A stretch of DNA of 64,000 bases from Margaritifera margaritifera. Its lineage: Eukaryota > Mollusca > Bivalvia > Unionida > Margaritiferidae. This document shows positions 52,901 through 61,900 of the stretch, one piece after another. The notes beneath the pieces are model-generated. The model searched no databases and was not told the origin of the DNA. It saw nothing but the letters and a program-made list of their open reading frames with translations. The stretch is taken from contig JAQPZY010001664.1 of assembly GCA_029931535.1 (NCBI GenBank), positions 2,884,001 through 2,948,000 on the forward strand. The letters run 5' to 3'. The stretch's first letter is position 1, and every line of letters begins with the position of its first letter. The position numbers and the translations under genes were made by a program.

Positions 52901-55900
52901 CCCTTGTTATTTAGAGTACAGTAAAATGCAGTGTTAAGGGTTTTTTGTAAGCCTGTAAACCAAAATCAAAGAAGAAACACAACATTCCATTACATCCATG
53001 TTATTTAGAGTACAGCAAAATATAATGTTCAAGTTTTTTGCAAGCCTGTAAACCAAAACAAAGATGAGACAACATTCCACCGAACCCTTGTTATTAGAGT
53101 GCAGTACAATGTAGTGTTAAAGTTTTTTGCAAGCCTATAAACCAAACAACAAAGAAGAAACACAACATTACACGGAACCCTTGTTATTTAGAGTGTTAAA
53201 GTTTTTGGCAAGCCTGTAAACCAAAAATAAAGATGAGACACAACATTCCATGGCACCTTTGTTATTTAGAGTACAGTAAAGTGTTGTGTTAAAGTTTTTT
53301 TGTAAGCCTGTAAACCAAAAGCAAAGATGAGATGCAACATTGTACTGATCATTTCATATTTAGAGTACAGTTTTTTTCCTTTTCTTTATGTCATTCTTTT
53401 AAATGTTCTCCAAACATTGATCAGATACACTAAAATGTTTTATAAACACATTTATTATCAAATTCTGACAAAATTGACACACACATCACTTGACAACAAG
53501 TTTGGAGAGTGCCTCTATTGAAGACCCTAAAAGCTAAAGTATCCTGTTCTTTGCACTTTTAGGCACTTGTATTTTCCAGTTGTCAGTTCTTGATGTGGTC
53601 CATTTAAGATGGAAATAAAAACATCACTCAACCTCTGGGAACCGAACACAGTGTGTGCAGATGTTAGTTTCCTGCCAAAATATGCATCTGTATTGAGTAG
53701 AATTGCAAAAGGCCAAGTTAGCATGGCACATGCAAGGCATTATTTTGTTTTGTTTTGAATTCATCTATCCTTGGATATCTTGTGTGTAAAATTGGACAGT
53801 TATAGGCTGTAAATTGTACTTTATTGATTTAATTCCTTTATTTGGATGTACCCAAGTCATATTAAAAAGGGGAAGAGAGGCATTTATTTAAGCAGATTAT
53901 GGAATGCACTTTTAGGGAAGTAATGTGTCATTAATATATTTATTTATCCCTGAGAGCATATTTATTTAGCGTGGATTTAGCATTTCAAAAATACTGAAAT
54001 ATTGATCATTTATGAATTCACTGAAAGAAAAAATGTTGTGATCTTTACTTAGTAAAAGAGAATTGTCACTACAAACAAGCTATTATAGCCTGCTAATGTT
54101 TTTATGGCTATGAGTGTTGAAAATGCTTTCCTTTCTGTTTTTAGCTCACCTGGCCATAAGGCCAAGTGAGCTTATGATAGCCCTCGTCATCCGTTTTGTG
54201 TTGTTGGTCAGCAGTGTTATTTATGACTTCTTCAATAAAAATTGGTAGGAATGGTAAACCTTTATTTGACTTCTCCAGAACATCTGAGCCATTTTCAATC
54301 AAACTTGATGGGAATGTTTCTTAGGATATGCATTATTAAAATTCTTTTCAGGGTGGCTTTCCTAGTAATGGTGTGTCCTCCATAGCAACCATATGGAAAA
54401 TTTATTTTAAATTTCTTCTACAGAATGACCAAGCCAATTTCTGTCAAACTTGGTTTGAACTTTTGTTGGAACATACTCAGTCAAAATGATATCTTGGGTG
54501 GCTTCCATAGCAACCAGGTGGAAACCTATGTTTCACTTCCTCTATAGAATGGCTGAGCCAATTTCAATAAAACTTGATAGGAATGTTTCTTAGGACATTC
54601 TCTATCAAACTGATGTCCTGGGTTGCTTCCATAGCAACAGTGTGGCATCCTTAGCATATTTTCAACTTCAGCAGGACAGCTAAGCCAGTTTTGATCAAAC
54701 TTGGAGTGTTTCTGTGAGGTCAGTTAACATTGTTAAATCTAGTGCTATTGGTGGAGAGAGTAAGATAGCTATACTAGAGGAAAGAATTTATAATTTTTGA
54801 TGAAGGAAGCTAAAACTGATTATGTGGGTGTTTTCTTAGGATGGTTATTTACCCTCTCATTATGTGGGTGTTTTCTTAGGATGGTTATTTACCCTCTCAT
54901 TATGTGGGTGTTTTCTTAGGATGGTTATTTACTCTCTCATTATGTGGGTGTTTTCTTAGGATGGTTATTTACCCTCTCATTATGTGCGTGTTTTCTTAGG
55001 ATGGTTATTTACCCTCTCATTATGTGGGTGTTTTCTTAGGATGGTTATTTACCCTCTCATTATGTGGGTGTTTTCTTAGGATGGTTATTTACCCTCTCAT
55101 TATGTGGGTGTTTTCTTAGGATGGTTAATTACCCTCTCATTATGTGGGTGTTTTCTTAGGATGGTTATTTACCCTCTCATTATGTGGGTGTTTTCTTAGG
55201 ATGGTTATTTACCCTCTCATTATGTGGGTGTTTTCTTAGGATGGTTATTTACCCTCTCATTGATGCTAAAAGGATCAACAGTCACATCTGCAAATGTGGG
55301 ATTCATATTCTGGACAAATTTCATTCTTGATAGTAAAGTCTTTCCATTGTCAGAAACGGTTTTACTGGCAATGACACCAGCTTTATGAAAAGGGACTTAC
55401 TGTGAATTTAGAAGTATCGAGTGCCTTTTGAGAACTCATGAGGACCCTGACCATCGTGTTACAGCAGGGTTTCATTGTATTGACTGCCTTGTGCAAATTC
55501 ATGAGGACCCCAACCATCATGTTTAATCATATCATTGTATTGACTGCCCTTTTATAACTCGTGACAACCCTGATCATCATGTTAAAACTGGGTTTCACTG
55601 TATTGACTACCTCGTGAGAACTTATAAAAACCCAGACCATCTTGTTGTAGCAGGGTTTCACTGCATTGACTGCCTTTTTGTAATTCATGAGGACCCTGAC
55701 AATGATGTTATGGTGGGGTTTCAATATATTGACTACCTTGTAAGAACTCGTGAGGACCGCCAACATGATGTTATACCAGGGTTTCACTGTATTGAACACC
55801 TTTTGAGAACTCATGAGGACCCCAACCATCATAGTATAGTGGGTTTTTACTGTGTTGACTGCCTTTTAAGAAGTCATGAGGAGCTTTACCACCATGTTTA

Positions 55901-58900
55901 GCAGGATTTCAGTGTATTGACTGCCTTTTGAGAAATCATGAGAACCTGACCATTATTTTCTTGCATGGTTTCATTATATTGAATAGCGTTTGAGAACTCG
56001 TAAGGACCCTGACCATTGTGTTACAGCAGGTTTTCACTGTGTTGACTGCCTTTTGAGAACTCCTGACAACTCTCACCATCATGTTATAGCAGGGTTTCAG
56101 TGTAGTGACTGCCTCAAGAGAATGCATGAGGACCCCAACCATCATGTTATAGTGGGGTTTCATTGTATTGACTGGCTCATATGAGAACTTGTGAGGACCC
56201 GAACTATAGTGTTATAACAGGTTTCACTGTATTGACTGCCTTATATAACTCATGAGGAAAGAATTTTATGGGAACTACTAGGATTCCTTTAAAAAATTTA
56301 ACTTTTCTTTTTTTCAGATGAAATACCAAGATTGTTGGATGAGTATTCAGAGGTTTGGGACCTTATCAGGGAAAATTTGGGTAAGATGGAAATGGGTATT
56401 TTGTATCTAATTTCTAACATAACTGTGACCATGCAGAATGGAAATTTAGGGTTATATTCTTTGGATTTTTGTTTTATTCATTTCACATCAATGTGTTCTT
56501 GTTCCTACTGAACAAAGATGGCGGGGAATATACAGAATATACAAATGGATTCCATCCCTACATCTGTCCATAGACCCGTCTGCCCAGATCACACTCTTGT
56601 TTCCAGAGCATAACACCAAATCCATTCAAACTACAGTCAGACATGCTATAGTGATCACCTTTATATAGTGGTCACATGGTCTTAATGGCCATTCCCATTT
56701 CCTCATATGAAATTTCCTCTTTCAAAGTCATGTATTAAACAGTCACTTGCTTTCCACAGTCAATGGAAAGGTGTTTGCTAACCAAACATTGGCTTTTTAC
56801 TGCCTAAAGCAGTCACTTAAGCTTCTCAGTCACTTAAGCTTCTCAAAAGAAAGACATTGTTTAGTGAAGACATGTCATGTGAACTGTTTTGTAAACAGAC
56901 CTTATCTTGCTTTACCACCCCCACCCCAATTTGCTTTAGTTATCAAATTTGACCTATGGTATTCAACAATTTCTATCAGTGTTTATTGCATAATAATAAA
57001 AAAATCCAATTCAGTTTTCAAATTCACCTTTCAAACACTGCTCATTTCTGTCACATAAGTGGATTATAATTATTGTATGTTATAGAAAAAAAGCTAATGT
57101 ATTACAATAGTATGGGAAAGTCTGCATAAATTTTTATGTGCAAATGGTCTGAGAAAAATGAACAGAGAGTCACAATGTACATAGCAGATGATGATTTAAT
57201 AACAATCTGTATTTGGGATGAAAATGTTAACAGGCATTTACTCATTAGATCCAAGAATAAATAATGACTAACACTACAGTCACCATTTCATATAAGATGT
57301 TCTGTTGGTTCGTAATTTCCAAGGAATGCTATGATAAATTCTGCAAGAACACAGAACAAAGGATGTACATATTTGATAGTAAATAGATGATGATGGTGAG
57401 AACAGTGTTTCAGCTTAAAAGGCATCACAAATCTTGGAACAAAGGTGACCTGTCAGTCATTAGGTTGACACTTTCTATATTTCACCTTGGTCTGTCACTT
57501 CTGAGGCAGCACAACTGCAGCTGTAATATACAAGCAGCTAGCAAGCTACCTCCTTACTGTATATATAAACAAAATTGTACAACATGAAAAATAGATGGAA
57601 AGCTTTACGAATTTATGAATTATTGTATATGGAAAATCCTTTGAAGAGGAATATATGCCTATTGCCTGAAATAATAATAATAATAATAATGACAATAATA
57701 ATAATAACAATAATACTAATGATGATAATGGTATTCAGTGCAATGTATTTGTTCAAGAATCAAATTTGAAAAGTTAACCTGCATTCAGAGGTTGCCTGTT
57801 TACAAAGGCCAGTTTGGCCTTTTCCCATGGGTGGCTGCTATTGACAGGTTTGATTATATCACTGTGAAACTTGGTACAATTATTACACTAATTGTCCAGA
57901 TTTACCATTTGTTATTCACAATTCTTTAGTGTCAGTATTTTGAATGCATTTTTTCCATTTGTCTTTCCATCCATCCATTCATTATCCACACTTTCATTTT
58001 GGGGTAAAATCTCCAAGCAACCAACTCCCACCCACCCATATGGGCTCAGAGATTTATAATAGCCTTATGTGCCCTCCTGAAGATGACAAATGAATGCAAC
58101 CTGTTTGTCGTGGGTTGCATCTCGTTTTGGTGGAGGAGTCAGTCCTAGTATTTGAGCAGGAGATGTTAGGTTGCAACACACTACTTTAGCCTCAGCTTTA
58201 TTCTAAACAGGTGTTCACATGCACTGGTCTGATTAATCGGCTGGTCATGTGAACCCATATGATCAGTTCCTCTAAATTCTGCTTTTACTTCACACTGACC
58301 CCATACACCCAGTTTATCAAAATCTTTGATTCTTCATTCATATGCTGTTTCTCAATCCTGCAGACATGATCTTAGAAGGCAGTGACTCATAGGTAACCAA
58401 GCAGAGATTGAGAAAACTTTGTGTCTGTCTTTGCTTGAGTATACCACACCTGTATAATGTCCCCTTTTGTTTCCACAGAGGGTGGGGAACATGGGTGATG
58501 AAATTTTGTGGAGCTAAACATGACACCTCCAAAACCTAAGTCAAATAATTTAGAAATGACTCCATGGACTCTGACTCTGACACAAGTAGTCAAGTGAACT
58601 CCTAAGGAAACACGCCTAAATTTCTCTTTGAGGCTACTTGCTCTCAAAGACCATTCACAAAGCTCTTACCCTTTTAGATTACCAAGGCTTTGGAAGGCTT
58701 GGCTGGAGAGCCCAAATGTGTCTTAGGACTGTTAAGTAGACCTAATTATTGTGGACACTGACTTTGGAACAGAACCATTAAAGTTGTAAGGGTCATGGAG
58801 TTTGCTGTTACACTCAGACTTGATAATCCCTATTTTTCCTATGTATTAGTGCAAAGCCATAGTTATCAGCATATATCTTAATTTGTTCAGGGATTATTTC

Positions 58901-61900
58901 ATTCTTTTTTCTGTCTTTTTAAAAATGACAACTGTTTTGTTGAGAATCCCTCTCTGCTAATGAAATTGAATGGTATACTGTTAAGGTAGGGAACTATAAG
59001 GCAGGGATAATTCCCTGGTAGAGGTTACATTATATTGTTTACAGAAGCTCCAAGACAATTTCACACCTGTTGCAATTAACATCTTGAACATAAGTCTGAA
59101 TATAAGCTGCTCAGCAGAAACTCCAAATGGCCTATTTGGGCATTTAATGTCAGTCAAAACTCCAAATGGCCTATTTGGGCATATAATGTCAGTCAAAACT
59201 CCAATTGGCCTATTTGGGCATTTAATGTCAGTCAAAACTTCAGTCCTGTTGGAAATGTGTGGCATTTATGACAAATTCCAGAGGTCAGTTCTGTCCAGAG
59301 TCAGCCATTTCCTGCTGATACCTTTATATACAGAACTAGGGAACTATTAAAAACAGGACATGCATATAATGTACTGTTTATGCTACCGTAAGTAACAGTA
59401 GATGGTACTACCTACGAGTGTTGATCCAGAGTGGACAGCTACACCTGGCTCCCTCTGGAAAGTTCCTTCTGGTGGATCAGGCGGATGAACAGATATGCTC
59501 ATCCCCCAGCTGTGAAGGCAGATGGCAAGAGCTGTGAGGACAGCACAGGGCATCAGATCAGGTGCTGTAGGAACTGATAGCCATCCACTGCATCCAGACA
59601 TGTCTCCAGACATCTCAACATTGTCGTGCCACTGGATCCTGTCAGGCCTGGACGAGGTAGTGACTGCGACTCTGCACAACCTTTCCTCACTTAAATCCAA
59701 CTCACACGCAAGTCATGTCCCTATTCCCCTCTCCCCACAAGATACCTTGAAATCCTGTGGTGATGGGTAAGCAGCAGGTATGGATACACTGGGAGCTGTA
59801 GCTGCAAACCTGTACACAGGTGGCTCAGGGCATAGGGTCGCTTTTCACTGGAATGAAGCAGCAGTGGAACTCTGCAGCCCCGTGGGTGACTGAGCAGCCC
59901 TTTTTAGGATCACACTGCTCACCTCCGTAGCATGAGGAAGGGGCTAGAAAAGGTGCCGTAAACATTGCCTGCTTCACCTTAACCCTGGTCAGCACACTGT
60001 GGCTGACGGGGATCCCCCATTAGCAGTCAAAAATCTAACAAGAAGACAAAGGTGACACAACTCACAACTCACCATTAGTGCCCGAATGTACACATACTAA
60101 TGGACAGTACATCAGCAGATAGACCAGAGAGAACAACAGCTCTAGTTGGTAGAGAACTGGCCAGATTCAACATCCAGATAGCAGTCCTGAGTGAGACTCG
60201 CCTAGCTGAGGAAGAACAACTCACCAAAGTATGAGCTGGCTACACCTTCTTCTGGAGGGCCGAAGTAAAGTAGAGTGACATGAAGCTGGTGTTGGTTTTG
60301 CCATCAAATCACAGCTAGTTAGCAAGCTCACTATTCTCCCAAAGGGCGTGAATGACAGACTAATGCAAATGAGATTCCCACAATCTGGAAAAAGACACTC
60401 AACTATCATAAGCGCCTATGCACCCACCATGACCAACCCAGATGAGACAATGAAAAATTTGTTGAAGACCTGGAGTCTCTTATTGCAGAAGTACCAAAGG
60501 CAGACAAGCTCATCATGCTTGGTGACATCAATGCTAGAGTTGGCACAGATCACCAGACATGGCCTGGTGTAATTGGCAAAAATGGCTTTGGCAAATGCAA
60601 CAATAACAGACTCCTCCTATTGAGAAAATGCACTGATCATGACCTCCTAATCACCAACACAGTATTCTGCCTGCCAAACTGCAACAAGATATCTTGGATG
60701 CACCCATGCTGCAAGCACTGGCATCTTATTCATTACGTCATTGTCAGGAGACAAGACAGGCAGGACAGTGATGAAGGCCATGAGAAGCGCAGAATGCTGG
60801 ACTGACCACAGGCTCATAGTCTCCAAGCTCAATATCCGGATTCAACCTAACAGATGACCACAAGGGGAAAAAAAAGTGCCCAAAAAGCCTAATGTCATCA
60901 TATTGAAACAGGAGAATGTGAAAAAGGCATTTGTTGAAGAACTGTGCAGCCAACTGGATACAATTAATACAAACTCAGAGAATGTAGAGGAAAACTGGGT
61001 ATCCTTCAGAGACACTGTGTACTCAACTGCATCCCAAACCCATGGTCCCACTACACGTAAACATCAAGATTGGTTTGATGAGAACGATGCTGTCAAACAG
61101 AGACTTCTGAATGAGAAACATCGGCTACAGAAGGCCTATTTAGAAGACAGCACATCAACATCTAAGAAGGCAGCCTTCAACAACATCAAGAGGACTGTCC
61201 AATGCAAACTTGGAGAGTTGCAAGACTTGTGGCTGAGCAATAAGGCAGATGAGATTCAGTCCTACACAGACAGGAATGACACAAAGAATTTATGTGATGC
61301 TTTGAAGACAATCTACTGGCCACTGTCATCAAGAACATCTCCAATACTGAGTGCGAACAGAGCCATGCTACTCACTGACAAAGAAAAAAGATACTTCAAA
61401 CATGGGCAGAACGCTTCAACAACATCCTCAATCAACAGTTGTCTATCAGTGAAGAGGCAATTGATCGGAAATCAACATATCATTGGCTGATCCTCCAGAG
61501 CTGACAGAAACTGTGAAAGCAATTGACCTGCTGTCAAATGGCAAAGCACCTGGAGCAGATGCTATACCAGCAGAAGCCTACCAATCCAGAGGCTCGCACA
61601 TGGCACAAAAACTGACTGAACTCTTCCAATCAATGTGAACTCAGGGAACTGTACCCCAGGAGTACAAGGATGCATCCATCATCCACTTGTACAAGCAGAA
61701 AGGCAGCAGACAATTCTGCAACTACCATCAGGGCATCTCCTTGCTGTCAATCAAGGGCTCCTGCCAGAGAGTCAGTGTGGTTTCAGGAAAGGATGAGGGA
61801 CCACAGACATGTTGTTTGCAGCTCATCAGCTCCAAGAGAAATGCCAGGAACAGAACTCCAACCAGTACACAACATTCATCGACCTGACAAAAGCCTTTGA

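Noticed and set aside
55614..56184. Open frames on both strands that look like a repeat protein (HEDPNHH..GF.C.DCLL)
   Set aside because: By-product of a minisatellite unit close to a multiple of three; open on both strands equally.
59383..59700. 105-codon minus-strand frame at the LINE 5' region
   Set aside because: GC-rich 5' region of the plus-strand LINE; antisense shadow with no domain.
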